From the NCBI GenBank assembly GCA_017514025.1, contig JAFWLB010000002.1, positions 188,346-252,345 on the forward strand: a stretch of DNA of 64,000 nucleotides. The letters are read 5' to 3'. Shown in pieces: positions 26,170 to 34,924 of the stretch. The notes beneath the pieces were generated by a model. That model made no database searches, was not told where the DNA came from, and was given only the letters and a program-made list of their open reading frames with translations. The translations under genes were made by a program, and so were the position numbers. The DNA is from Candidatus Saccharimonadota bacterium. GTDB lineage: Bacteria > Patescibacteriota > Saccharimonadia > Saccharimonadales > Saccharimonadaceae. Every line of letters begins with the position of its first letter. The stretch's first letter is position 1.

Positions 26170-26880
26170 ATGAAAAAACAGATTAGGACGGTGGTGTGGG
26201 GAATTGCGATTATTGCGTTGGGGGTGATATTTGGTGGGAATGCGCTGGGGCTATTTAGTATTGATATTTTCTTTGATGGGTGGTGGACGTTGTTTATCAT
26301 TGTACCGAGTGTGATTAGTTTATTCACCGAGAAGGAAAAAGTTTCTAGCTTAATACTTTTGGCGGTGGGGGTGATATTGTTGTTGGCGGCGCAGAATGTG
26401 TTCTCGTGGGACGTTGCGTGGAAGGTGATTTTGGCGGTAGTATTGATCGCGATCGGGATTGGGATTATTGTGAAAAGTCTAATTCATAAAAATAGCGACA
26501 AGGAAGTCGAAAAGAAAACCCGAGACATGAAAAATGACAAAGTGATGGACGTGCAGACGGCGATTTTCTCGGGGAGTGAGAGGGTTTATAACGATGAGGT
26601 GTTTACGGGAGCAAATTTGACAGCGGTGTTTGGTGGGGTGGACTTAGATTTGACAAAAGCGAAGTTTGAAAAAGATGCTGTGATCAAGGCGTTTGCGCTG
26701 TTTGGCGGAGTGGATATTATGGTGCCGGATGATGTGCAAGTAAAGATAAAATCTGGGTTTATCTTTGGTGGAGCTTCGGATGAACGGAAAGGCAGTGCGA
26801 GCAAAGGTAAGCACACAATTTATTTGGACGCGGCAGGGGGATTTGGTGGGGTGACTGTGAGTGATGCGGGGAAGAAATAG
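26170..26880 (+). CDS. LiaF-like membrane protein
   Basis: 236 aa. Four hydrophobic helices in residues 1-105 (the DUF5668-like part) precede a soluble C-terminal domain with repeated beta motifs FGGVDLDLTKAKF, FGGVDIMVPDDVQV and FIFGGASDERKG, typical of the LiaF/cell-wall-active antibiotic response domain. LiaF restrains the LiaRS stress sensor in Firmicutes; no LiaRS genes are seen here. TATAAT lies ~22 nt before the ATG, with AAAAGGAG as ribosome site; in-frame codons upstream lie within the divergent gene and are rejected. Confidence 0.82.
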   Translation: MKKQIRTVVWGIAIIALGVIFGGNALGLFSIDIFFDGWWTLFIIVPSVISLFTEKEKVSSLILLAVGVILLLAAQNVFSWDVAWKVILAVVLIAIGIGIIVKSLIHKNSDKEVEKKTRDMKNDKVMDVQTAIFSGSERVYNDEVFTGANLTAVFGGVDLDLTKAKFEKDAVIKAFALFGGVDIMVPDDVQVKIKSGFIFGGASDERKGSASKGKHTIYLDAAGGFGGVTVSDAGKK

Positions 26881-27026
26881 ACTAGTTGACTTTCTTGTAG
26901 AGAGTGTTGGCGTTAGAAACGATAATTGCGAAGGCGAGTTGTAATGAAGGCGGGTTGGGATTTCAAGCTGGGTTTCAGGAAGGATTGTATAATAAAAGTA
27001 TAAACATTAAATAATGGAGAAGTAAC

Positions 27027-27320
27027 ATGGAAAATGAAATTAACGAAGTTAGAGCTGAGAAGCGGGATACAGCGAAAGTGAAAATTATCCTGTTTGTGAT
27101 CGGTGTATTGGTGGGAGCGGTGGTTTCGACTGCGGCGTTTTTTGTGTATACGCAAACATTGAATACAAGTTCAAATTCTAATGGGAATTCAATGCAGATG
27201 CCGGGCGGCGGTACACCACCGGAAATGCCAAGTGGGGATAATTCTGGAAATGGCCAGAGTGGTACGCCACCGGAGAAACCAAGTAACGACAGCAACAGTT
27301 CGCAAAGTAGCGATAACTAG
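27027..27320 (+). CDS. Single-pass membrane protein with Pro/Gly/Ser-rich outer tail
   Basis: 97 aa. A cytoplasmic charged start is followed by one helix (IILFVIGVLVGAVVSTAAFFVY) and a ~50-residue tail with repeats of the form GGTPPEMPSGDNSGN and SGTPPEKPSND. The tail looks disordered and surface-exposed. It has TATAAT near 26987 and a GGAG site. It is followed after 19 bp by the beta-helix surface protein, so the two may form a unit. Function unknown. Confidence 0.65.
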   Translation: MENEINEVRAEKRDTAKVKIILFVIGVLVGAVVSTAAFFVYTQTLNTSSNSNGNSMQMPGGGTPPEMPSGDNSGNGQSGTPPEKPSNDSNSSQSSDN

Positions 27321-27339
27321 AGGTTAGGAAGGAGGGCAG

Positions 27340-28671
27340 ATGAGGCGTAAGGAATGTTTATCTTATACGGCGATAATCGTGGTTTTGGTGGTGATACTGG
27401 GGGTGCTCTGGTTTTTGATGGTGAATACGTTGAATGATAGGTTTGCGGGGAGCGGTGAGGTGCCGGCAATGAATAGTAGTTTATCGGTGTCGTACTCTGC
27501 CGTGAAAGAAATTACGACGGATGAAACTATTGATGGTGGGGATTTTGTCTCGATAAATAGCGATGAAAACGCGATTTTGGCATCTGGAAATATCACGGCA
27601 ACTCTCACTGATATCAATGTGGCCAAGACTGGTGATAGCGACGGTGGTGATAATACGAGTTTTTATGGAACGAATTCGGCGATTTTGGCGAAAGGTGGAG
27701 CGAATTTGACGATTAAAGGAGCTACGATTACGACTGATGCGACCGGAGCAAATGGGGTGTTTAGCTACGGAGGTTCGGCGACTACTAATAATTCGTCGTC
27801 GGATGGAACAACGGTAAATATTTCTGATTCCACCATTACTACTAGCAAAGATAATTCTGGCGGGATTATGGCGACCGGTGGCGGCGTGATGAACGCGGAG
27901 AACCTGACGATTACTACGGCGGGGACGTCTAGCGCGGCGATTCGTTCGGATCGTGGGGGCGGAACAGTGACAGTGGATGAAGGCACTTATAAAACCACCG
28001 GAAAGGGCTCGCCAGCGATTTATTCGACGGCGGATATTACGGTGAAAAATGCAACTTTGATTGCGACGGCATCTGAGGGGGCGATTATTGAGGGCAAAAA
28101 TAGTATTACGCTGGAGAACGTAGATTTGACCGATACAAATAGTACTTTGAATGGTCAATCTACTACCTATAAAAATATCTTTTTGTATCAATCGATGAGC
28201 GGTGATGCGGCGTCGGGCGAAGCGGTGTTTACGGCTAAAGATTCTACAATTACGACTAATAAAGGTGATAGTTTTTACGTGACGAATACGACGGCGACGA
28301 TTAATTTGGAAAATAATAAAATCGTGAATAATGATGCGAGCGGAAATTTCCTGAGGATCCAAAAAGATTCGTGGGGGAATTCTGGCAGTAATGGTGGGGC
28401 AGTTGTGCTGAATTTGACAGATCAATCGGTGACGGGGAACATTGTAGTGGATGAGATTTCTGAGTTGATGATGAGTTTAAAAAATGGCTCTTCGTTTAAA
28501 GGGGCGATAAACGGTGAAAATGCAGGTGAAGTGTCGCTGACTTTGGATAGTTCGAGCACGTTGACTCTGACAGGTGATACCTATGTGAAATCGCTGATAA
28601 ATGCGGATACGACGAACAGCAACATAAATTTGAATGGCTATAAGTTATATATTGATGGCGTAGAGATGTGA
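27340..28671 (+). CDS. Membrane-anchored beta-helix surface protein
   Basis: 443 aa. One N-terminal helix (AIIVVLVVILGVLWFLMV) anchors a long, Thr/Ser/Asn/Gly-rich ectodomain. Short repeats such as NITATLTDINVAKTG, ANLTIKGATITTD, TVNISDSTITTS and SITLENVDLTDTN have the spacing of right-handed parallel beta-helix rungs. Such proteins serve as adhesins or polysaccharide-binding proteins. No cell-wall sorting motif is seen. AAGGAGGGCAG precedes the ATG. It is a candidate host-contact protein for an epibiotic cell; this is inference. Confidence 0.7.
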   Translation: MRRKECLSYTAIIVVLVVILGVLWFLMVNTLNDRFAGSGEVPAMNSSLSVSYSAVKEITTDETIDGGDFVSINSDENAILASGNITATLTDINVAKTGDSDGGDNTSFYGTNSAILAKGGANLTIKGATITTDATGANGVFSYGGSATTNNSSSDGTTVNISDSTITTSKDNSGGIMATGGGVMNAENLTITTAGTSSAAIRSDRGGGTVTVDEGTYKTTGKGSPAIYSTADITVKNATLIATASEGAIIEGKNSITLENVDLTDTNSTLNGQSTTYKNIFLYQSMSGDAASGEAVFTAKDSTITTNKGDSFYVTNTTATINLENNKIVNNDASGNFLRIQKDSWGNSGSNGGAVVLNLTDQSVTGNIVVDEISELMMSLKNGSSFKGAINGENAGEVSLTLDSSSTLTLTGDTYVKSLINADTTNSNINLNGYKLYIDGVEM

Positions 28672-28709
28672 TATAATGGGGGTAATATCAATCTAACGGA
28701 GTTTTTGAT

Positions 28710-30539
28710 ATGTGTGGAATTGTGGGGTATGTGGGGGATAAAAACGCGCAAGATTTTTTGGTGTCGGGACTGAAACGATTGGAGTATCGGGGGTATGATT
28801 CGGCGGGGGTGGTGACTTTTGATGATGACAACAGGGCGACTTTGATAAAAACGAAGGGGAAAATCGCGGATTTGGAAGCGAAGTTAATGGGGAATAAACG
28901 TGAGGACAAGGTGGGGATTGGCCATACGCGGTGGGCGACGCATGGGGAGCCGTCAGAGGTGAATGCACATCCGCACCAGGTGGGTGACATATATTTGGTA
29001 CATAATGGGATTATTGAAAATTATAAAGAATTAAAGGCGACGCTGGAAGGGAAATACGAGTTTAAGTCAGAGACGGATTCGGAGGTTTTGGCGGCGCTGG
29101 TGGATTCGTTTTATGAGGGCGGTAGGTATCCGCTAACGAATGCGGTGGTGCAGGCGCTCAAATTAGTGCAGGGGACTTATGGAATTGCGGTGATGTCGGA
29201 TAAAAATCCGGGTGAAATTGTGGTGGCACGAGCCGGATCGCCGTTAGTGATCGGCGTGGGGCACGGTGAGACTTTGATTGCTTCGGATGCGTCGGCACTT
29301 CTGGGACACACTAAGCAGGCGATTTATTTGAATGATGGCGAGGTGGCGACGGTGACGGACAAAAGTGTGGAAATAAAAACTTTGAACGCGGAGCCGGTGT
29401 CGGCAAAGGTGGAGGAGATTGAGACGAACCTGGCGGCGATCCAAAAAGATGGCTATGAACACTTTTTGCTGAAGGAAATTATGGAGCAGCCGCGCTCTTT
29501 GAAGGAGACTCTACGGGGACGGATTGACCTAAGAGACGGGATGGTGCGACTGGGTGGGCCGGGTTTGCCAGAGAAAGAACTACGAAAAGTGAAGCATTTA
29601 GTGATTGTGGGGTGTGGGACGGCTTATAATGCGGGGCTGCTCGCATCGTATTATATTGAGCGATTTGCGCCGGAAGTGACGGTGGAAGTAGTGGTGGCGA
29701 GCGAATACAGATACCGGCAAGCATATATTCCGAAAGATTCGGTGGCGTTGATTGTGTCACAATCGGGAGAGACGGCAGATACTCTCGCGTGTTTGCGTGA
29801 AATTAAAAAGCAGGGGATCAAGACGATTGGAATTGTGAATGCGATTGGTTCGACGATTGCGCGAGAAGTGGATGGGGGAACTTACGTGCATGTGGGGCCG
29901 GAGATTTCAGTGGCGTCGACAAAGGCGTTTACGTCGCAGGCGATTGCGATGGTGATGTTTGGGCTGACGATTGCGCAGGCAAAGGGAGTGCGAAGTGGGA
30001 TTCTAAGACCGTATATTGAAGAAATTGCCAAGATGCCGGCGGAAATTCAAAAAGTTTTGGAAGAAGTGAAGGGGCCAGTGTGGGAAATTGCGAGACGATA
30101 TAAAGATTACGACCACGCGATTTATTTGGGGCGAGATACGGCTTATCCGACGGCGATGGAAGCGGCATTGAAACTCAAAGAGATTTCGTATATTGATGCA
30201 AATGCGTATGCGTTTGGGGAATTGAAACACGGGCCGTTGGCGTTGGTGGATGATAGATTCTTTGAATTTGCGATGTTGCCGACGGGGGAGCTTTATGAAA
30301 AGGCGGTTTCAAATGTGCAGGAGGTTTTGGCTAGAGGCGGGCATGTGATTGCGGTGACGAATCGGGCGGACTTTGATTTGGGGGTGGAGAGTGTTGTAAA
30401 AATTACAACATCTTTGAAGATATTTGTGCCGGTTCTATTGAATTTGGTGGCACAGTTGTTTGCCTATTATGTGGCGCTAGAGAAAGGCTTAGACGTAGAT
30501 CAACCGAGAAATCTTGCGAAATCTGTTACGGTAGAGTAA
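28710..30539 (+). CDS. glmS: Glucosamine-fructose-6-phosphate aminotransferase
   Basis: 609 aa, the normal length. It makes glucosamine-6-phosphate from fructose-6-phosphate and glutamine. The catalytic Cys follows the initiator Met (MCGIVGYVG). The glutaminase domain has GHTRWATHGEPS and HNGIIENY; two SIS isomerase domains carry SQSGETADTLA and the C-terminal RNLAKSVTVE. TATAAT lies near 28673 and the ~30-nt leader has CGGAG. No glmS ribozyme fits in this short leader. It opens an operon with the exopolysaccharide genes, feeding UDP-GlcNAc supply with GlmM (34921). Confidence 0.97.
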   Translation: MCGIVGYVGDKNAQDFLVSGLKRLEYRGYDSAGVVTFDDDNRATLIKTKGKIADLEAKLMGNKREDKVGIGHTRWATHGEPSEVNAHPHQVGDIYLVHNGIIENYKELKATLEGKYEFKSETDSEVLAALVDSFYEGGRYPLTNAVVQALKLVQGTYGIAVMSDKNPGEIVVARAGSPLVIGVGHGETLIASDASALLGHTKQAIYLNDGEVATVTDKSVEIKTLNAEPVSAKVEEIETNLAAIQKDGYEHFLLKEIMEQPRSLKETLRGRIDLRDGMVRLGGPGLPEKELRKVKHLVIVGCGTAYNAGLLASYYIERFAPEVTVEVVVASEYRYRQAYIPKDSVALIVSQSGETADTLACLREIKKQGIKTIGIVNAIGSTIAREVDGGTYVHVGPEISVASTKAFTSQAIAMVMFGLTIAQAKGVRSGILRPYIEEIAKMPAEIQKVLEEVKGPVWEIARRYKDYDHAIYLGRDTAYPTAMEAALKLKEISYIDANAYAFGELKHGPLALVDDRFFEFAMLPTGELYEKAVSNVQEVLARGGHVIAVTNRADFDLGVESVVKITTSLKIFVPVLLNLVAQLFAYYVALEKGLDVDQPRNLAKSVTVE

Positions 30540-30548
30540 AATTAGAGT

Positions 30549-31973
30549 ATGCGGAAAAAATCCGATTTTGTTTTACGGCTGCTATTAATTATCGGGGATG
30601 CGTTGGCGCTTTTGTTGTCATTTGCGATGGCGTATTTTATCCGAGTGAAAGTGGACCCGCGGCCGTTTACGTTTGAATCACAGTTTTTTGATTTTGTGCA
30701 AACGGTAGTGTGGCTGGTGCCGGTGATGCTGATAATATTGGCGGCGTTGGGGTTGTATCGGAAAGACATCTTTTTGGGGCGGTCTAGGTTGCCGGAGCGA
30801 GGAAGATTGGCACTGGCGGCGGTTTTGTCGGTGGCGGCGCTGATTGTTTATGATTTCTTTGTGGGGGAAGATTTGTTCCCGGTGCGGGTGATGGCGTTGA
30901 CGTCGGTGCTGCTGTCGTTTGTATTTTTGCTGGCGGAGCGGGTGGTGCTAAGATTTGTGGTGCGACAGATTTTTAAGAGTGATTACGGAGCGAAACGAGT
31001 GGTGATTATCGGTAACCACAAAAATACGGAATATTTGGCGGATTATATTGCTTCGACGCCGGAATCTGGATATAGGTTGGTGGGGATTGTGGCGGCGAAA
31101 AAATACATCCCAAAGGATTTGAAAACACATCAATATTCGTCGCTTAAAGATGCGTTGAAAAAAGCACAGGTGGATGTGATTTTTCAGACGGATGAGAAAT
31201 CGACAGAATATGTATATAAACAGACGGTGCAGCGGCATTTGTTGTATTATTTTGTGCCGAGTGAGACGGCGTTGTCGTCGCATTTTGGAGAGATGGAACT
31301 GATTGGAGCGACGCCGGCGGTGTTGGTGTTGACGACGCCGCTGACTGGTTGGTATGCGGGAGTGAAACGGACATTTGATATAGTGTTTTCGCTGTGTGCT
31401 TTGGTAGTGGCGGCGATACCGATGGTTTTGACGTGGCTGATTTTGAAATTGTCAGATATTAAAGCACCGGCGATTTATGCGGATGAGAGATTGACGCAGT
31501 ATAACCGGAAGTTTAAGTGCTATAAGTTTCGGTCGATGAAGCCGGAATATTCGGGGATGACAGCGGAGGAAGCGTTTACGAAAATGGGGAAGCCGGAGCT
31601 GATTAAAAAGTATCGGAAGGATGGGGATTATTTGAAAAATGATCCGCGGATTACGGGCTTTGGGCGATTTATGCGAAAGACGTCGCTAGATGAGTTGCCG
31701 CAGCTGATAAACATTTTGAAGGGAGACATTTCGCTGATTGGGCCGCGGGCGTTGTTGCCGGGAGAATTACGGGATTATGGAGATAGGTCGCTGATTTTGA
31801 CGGTGAAGTCGGGGTTGACAGGGTTTGCGCAAGTGTCGGGGCGGCGAGATATTCCGTTTGAAGAGCGGCGGGCGCTAGATATTTATTATGTGCGGAATTG
31901 GTCTTTGACGCTAGATATGCAGATTTTCTTTAAAACGATTGCGGCGGTGTTTAAAGGCGAGGGAGCAAAGTAG
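30549..31973 (+). CDS. Undecaprenyl-phosphate sugar phosphotransferase
   Basis: 474 aa. Four N-terminal helices, a Rossmann-like CoA-binding-type domain (VVIIGNHKNTEYLADYI near 155), a fifth helix (~280-300) and the C-terminal bacterial sugar transferase domain with YKFRSMKPE, DPRITGFGRFMRKTSLDELPQL and LTGFAQVSGRRD. This is the WbaP/WcaJ-type polyprenyl glycosylphosphotransferase that starts capsule or exopolysaccharide units on the lipid carrier. It lies 9 bp after glmS and 2 bp before the glycosyltransferase. Confidence 0.92.
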   Translation: MRKKSDFVLRLLLIIGDALALLLSFAMAYFIRVKVDPRPFTFESQFFDFVQTVVWLVPVMLIILAALGLYRKDIFLGRSRLPERGRLALAAVLSVAALIVYDFFVGEDLFPVRVMALTSVLLSFVFLLAERVVLRFVVRQIFKSDYGAKRVVIIGNHKNTEYLADYIASTPESGYRLVGIVAAKKYIPKDLKTHQYSSLKDALKKAQVDVIFQTDEKSTEYVYKQTVQRHLLYYFVPSETALSSHFGEMELIGATPAVLVLTTPLTGWYAGVKRTFDIVFSLCALVVAAIPMVLTWLILKLSDIKAPAIYADERLTQYNRKFKCYKFRSMKPEYSGMTAEEAFTKMGKPELIKKYRKDGDYLKNDPRITGFGRFMRKTSLDELPQLINILKGDISLIGPRALLPGELRDYGDRSLILTVKSGLTGFAQVSGRRDIPFEERRALDIYYVRNWSLTLDMQIFFKTIAAVFKGEGAK

Positions 31974-31975
31974 CT

Positions 31976-33160
31976 ATGGCTGACGGGGTCGGCAAGGCTG
32001 GTGAAAAAAAAGTGGCGATTGTTTGTGATTGGTTGACAAATGTGGGGGGTGCGGAGAAGGTGCTTCTCAAAATACACCAAATGTATCCGGAGGCACCGAT
32101 TTATACTTCCAAATATGACCCGAAGGGTATCGATTGGTTCAAAAATGCGGAAGTGCGGACGGGGTGGCTGCAGGTTTTTCCGTCGCGGATGAGGCGGATT
32201 TTGGGCCCTCTACGGCAATGGTATTTTTCGCGGCTGGATTTGTCGGAATACGATTTGATTATTTCAGTGACGGGAGCGGAAGCTAAGTCTGTGAAGTCGG
32301 GAAGGTGGCTTTCGCGGCAAGGGAAAAAATCTGCGAATCCGCGAGGGATACATATTTCGTTTTGTCATGTGCCGACGCAATATTATTGGCAGATGTATGA
32401 TGACTACATTAAAAATCCGGGATTTGGGATTTTGAATCCGTTTGTGAGATTGTTTTTTCGGATGTTGGTGCGACCTTTGAGGCGGGCGGATCTCAAGGCA
32501 GCGCAGAGACCGGATTATTTTGTGACAATTTCGGAGTATGCAAAGGAAGCGATTAAGAAATATTATGGGCGAGAAGCGACCGTGATACATCCGGGAGTGG
32601 AAATTAAAGATTTTCAAAATAAAAAGGAAGGGGAAACTGAGGATTATTATGTGGTGACGAGCCGGCAGGTGAATTGGAAGCGGATTGATCTCGCCGTGAA
32701 GGCGTGCATGATGACGCAGCGGAAACTGGTGGTGATTGGCGAAGGGCCGGAGCATAAGAAATTGGTGAAGTTGGCTAAAGGGTCGGGGCTAGTGGAGTTT
32801 TTGCCGGTGATGGGGAAGAAAGATTTGGCGAAGTATTTGGCGCGGGCGAAGGGGTATTTGTTCCCGAGTATGGAGCCATTTGGGATTGCGCCGGTGGAGG
32901 CTTTGGCGGCGGGGTGTCCGGTGATTGCCTACGGAGTGGGAGGAGCGTGTGATTATGTGGTGGAAGGGAAAAACGGGATTTTGTTTAAAGAGCAGACGGC
33001 GACGAGTTTGGCGGAGGCGATTTTGCAGTTTGAGAAATGCAAATTTAACCGAGAGAGAGTGGCGAAGTCGGTATTAAAATTTGATGAGGCGAGGTTTGAC
33101 AAGGAGATGAGGGATTTTATCAAAAGGTGCGAGAAGAAAAATGGTAAAGACGAAAAATAA
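31976..33160 (+). CDS. Glycosyltransferase family 4
   Basis: 394 aa GT-B enzyme. The N-terminal domain has DWLTNVGGAEKVL, and the C-terminal donor domain has the E-x7-E motif in MEPFGIAPVEALAAG plus VIAYGVGGACDYV. It probably adds a hexose or related sugar to the lipid-linked oligosaccharide begun by the preceding enzyme. It overlaps the ligase gene by 20 bp. Confidence 0.9.
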   Translation: MADGVGKAGEKKVAIVCDWLTNVGGAEKVLLKIHQMYPEAPIYTSKYDPKGIDWFKNAEVRTGWLQVFPSRMRRILGPLRQWYFSRLDLSEYDLIISVTGAEAKSVKSGRWLSRQGKKSANPRGIHISFCHVPTQYYWQMYDDYIKNPGFGILNPFVRLFFRMLVRPLRRADLKAAQRPDYFVTISEYAKEAIKKYYGREATVIHPGVEIKDFQNKKEGETEDYYVVTSRQVNWKRIDLAVKACMMTQRKLVVIGEGPEHKKLVKLAKGSGLVEFLPVMGKKDLAKYLARAKGYLFPSMEPFGIAPVEALAAGCPVIAYGVGGACDYVVEGKNGILFKEQTATSLAEAILQFEKCKFNRERVAKSVLKFDEARFDKEMRDFIKRCEKKNGKDEK

Positions 33161-34520
33161 ATTGGAGCGATGGTGGCGGGGGATGGTGTATGTGTTGCCG
33201 GCGGTGTTGTTTTTTTCGTATCAGCCGTTGATTGCGCTGGGTAGTAGCGAGTCGATGAACTTTGAACTATCACTACCTTTGATATGGTTGGTGATTTTTG
33301 ACGGAGTGACGGTGTGGCTGATGTGGCGGCGAAAGCTGCTACTTAAGAATTGGCGAAAAAAATGGGTGTGGTTGCTGCTGCCGGTGTGGCTGAGTTTGTC
33401 GGTGCTGTGGTCTTTGAATCCGCTGAGGGGGATTTTGACGGTGGGGATTTTGTGGCTGGTGTATTTGGCGGCGGATGGGTTTTGGAGTTTGAAGAGTTTG
33501 TTTAACGAAGTGGGGGTGAAGGAGAAATTCTGGAAAACGTTTTTTGGATCTTCTTTGGTGATATGTGGATGGTGCTGGTTGCAATGCATATTGGATCTTG
33601 TGGGGGTGGGGCGTGAAGCGAGTTTGATGTGTGCGGGATGTACGTACGTGAGTTTTGGGTTTCCGCATCCGAATGGGTTTGCGATAGAGCCGCAGTTTAT
33701 GGGGAATTTGTTGCTCGCGCCGTTATTTATGTCTGGTTATTTTGTGTTAAAAAATAAAAAATATTTATGGATATTTTTTATTTTGGCGGCGACGTTGTTT
33801 TTGACGTTTTCACGAGGGGCGATTTATGCGTTTGGAGTGGGGATGGTGGTGGTGACGGTTTGGGAGATTTGGCAGTCACGGAAGTGGCGAGAGTTGGTGG
33901 TGTGGCCGGTGATTTTGCTGGCGTTTTTGTTTACTTTGAATGCGCAGGGAGTGATGGCGCAAGCTTCGCGAACAAATGATACGTATTTTACGGGAGTGGC
34001 GAAAGTGTTAAATCATTTGTCGCTGGGGGTAATTAATATTCAGGCGAATGAGAGCGGGAATGTGGGGGCGGCTGATGGGAGTGAGGAAGTTGGCGGTGAG
34101 GCGGCGTGGTTTGATGGGTATGTGGAGGAGTCTACGGATACGCGGCTCCGACTGTCGGGAGCGGCATACGAGGTGTGGAGTAGCGATGTGAAAACGGTTT
34201 TGTTTGGTGTGGGGCTGGGAGGAGCGGGACAGGCGTTGTATGTAAATGGATTGTCGCCGGCGCCAAAAGAAATTGTGCAAAATCAGTATGCGTCGCTTCT
34301 ATTAGAAAGCGGGGTGGTGGGAGTTTTGCTAGCAGTGTTTAGTCTAGGATTAGTGGTGAGAGCAGTTTGGAAAAGTCCTTTGCGGATAGTGTTAGCGGCT
34401 TTGATTGTGGCATATATGGTTTCGCTATGTTTCTTTTCGGGATTGCCGAATGCGCTGCAGATTTATCTACTGCCAGCGGTGATTTATGCGATAGGTTTGC
34501 GGAAGAAGTTGGTGTCGTAG
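33141..34520 (+). CDS. O-antigen ligase/polymerase-like membrane protein
   Basis: 459 aa with about ten to twelve hydrophobic helices and one large outer loop (~residues 270-370). TFSRGAIYAFGVG and FGVGLGGAG match the Wzy/WaaL family core, where a helix-border Arg and a loop near GVGLG are conserved. It would polymerise or transfer lipid-linked glycans outside the membrane. Its end overlaps the convergent GNAT gene by 37 bp, coding on both strands. Confidence 0.8.
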   Translation: MVKTKNKLERWWRGMVYVLPAVLFFSYQPLIALGSSESMNFELSLPLIWLVIFDGVTVWLMWRRKLLLKNWRKKWVWLLLPVWLSLSVLWSLNPLRGILTVGILWLVYLAADGFWSLKSLFNEVGVKEKFWKTFFGSSLVICGWCWLQCILDLVGVGREASLMCAGCTYVSFGFPHPNGFAIEPQFMGNLLLAPLFMSGYFVLKNKKYLWIFFILAATLFLTFSRGAIYAFGVGMVVVTVWEIWQSRKWRELVVWPVILLAFLFTLNAQGVMAQASRTNDTYFTGVAKVLNHLSLGVINIQANESGNVGAADGSEEVGGEAAWFDGYVEESTDTRLRLSGAAYEVWSSDVKTVLFGVGLGGAGQALYVNGLSPAPKEIVQNQYASLLLESGVVGVLLAVFSLGLVVRAVWKSPLRIVLAALIVAYMVSLCFFSGLPNALQIYLLPAVIYAIGLRKKLVS

Positions 34521-34924
34521 ACGGTAGCGCCTTTTCGTTTGTAGAATTCTTGCGAAGCTTCGCGGCCATTGCCGCAGGTGAATTCGAGATTTCGGCAACC
34601 TTTTGATTTGGCCCAGTCGAGCATGGCGTTCCAGAGGGCGCTGCCGATGCCTTTGCCGCGGACTTCGGTGTCGGTGACGAAATCTTCGAGGTAGGCGTTT
34701 TTGCGAATGCCGGGGCCCATAGTTACAGAGAGGGTGGCGATGCCGAGAATTTGGCCGTCTTCTTCGGCGATGAGTATATCATGCCAGGGGGAGTTGATGA
34801 TGTCGTTGAACCATTCTTCCGGGATTTCGCCTTTGTCTTTGCCGGAACGAGAAAGTTGGATGAGTAGTTCGCGAATGCGCTGGGCGGTGGCGGGGGTATA
34901 TGATTTTAGAGTGGTGATATTCAT
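34484..34924 (-). CDS. GNAT family N-acetyltransferase
   Basis: 146 aa. The acetyl-CoA motif A is VTDTEVRGKGIGSALWNAM (R/Q-x-x-G-x-G/A at RGKGIG), followed by GCRNLEFTCGNGREASQEFYKRKGA. Substrate not identifiable. A TAGGAG site precedes the ATG, which overlaps the glmM stop by 4 bp, so it is the last gene of the pta-glmM-GNAT operon. In glmM context it could modify a sugar amine, but that is a guess. Confidence 0.85.
   Translation of the reverse strand: MNITTLKSYTPATAQRIRELLIQLSRSGKDKGEIPEEWFNDIINSPWHDILIAEEDGQILGIATLSVTMGPGIRKNAYLEDFVTDTEVRGKGIGSALWNAMLDWAKSKGCRNLEFTCGNGREASQEFYKRKGATVYDTNFFRKPIA

Noticed and set aside
26881-26990. Remnant of a - strand coding region (C-terminus-like LAFAIIVSNANTLYKK)
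   Set aside because: The open frame is short, has no start, and neighbouring codons change frame; too weak to call a pseudogene.
28672-28709. glmS ribozyme
   Set aside because: Only about 30 nt separate the promoter from the start codon, too short for the ribozyme.
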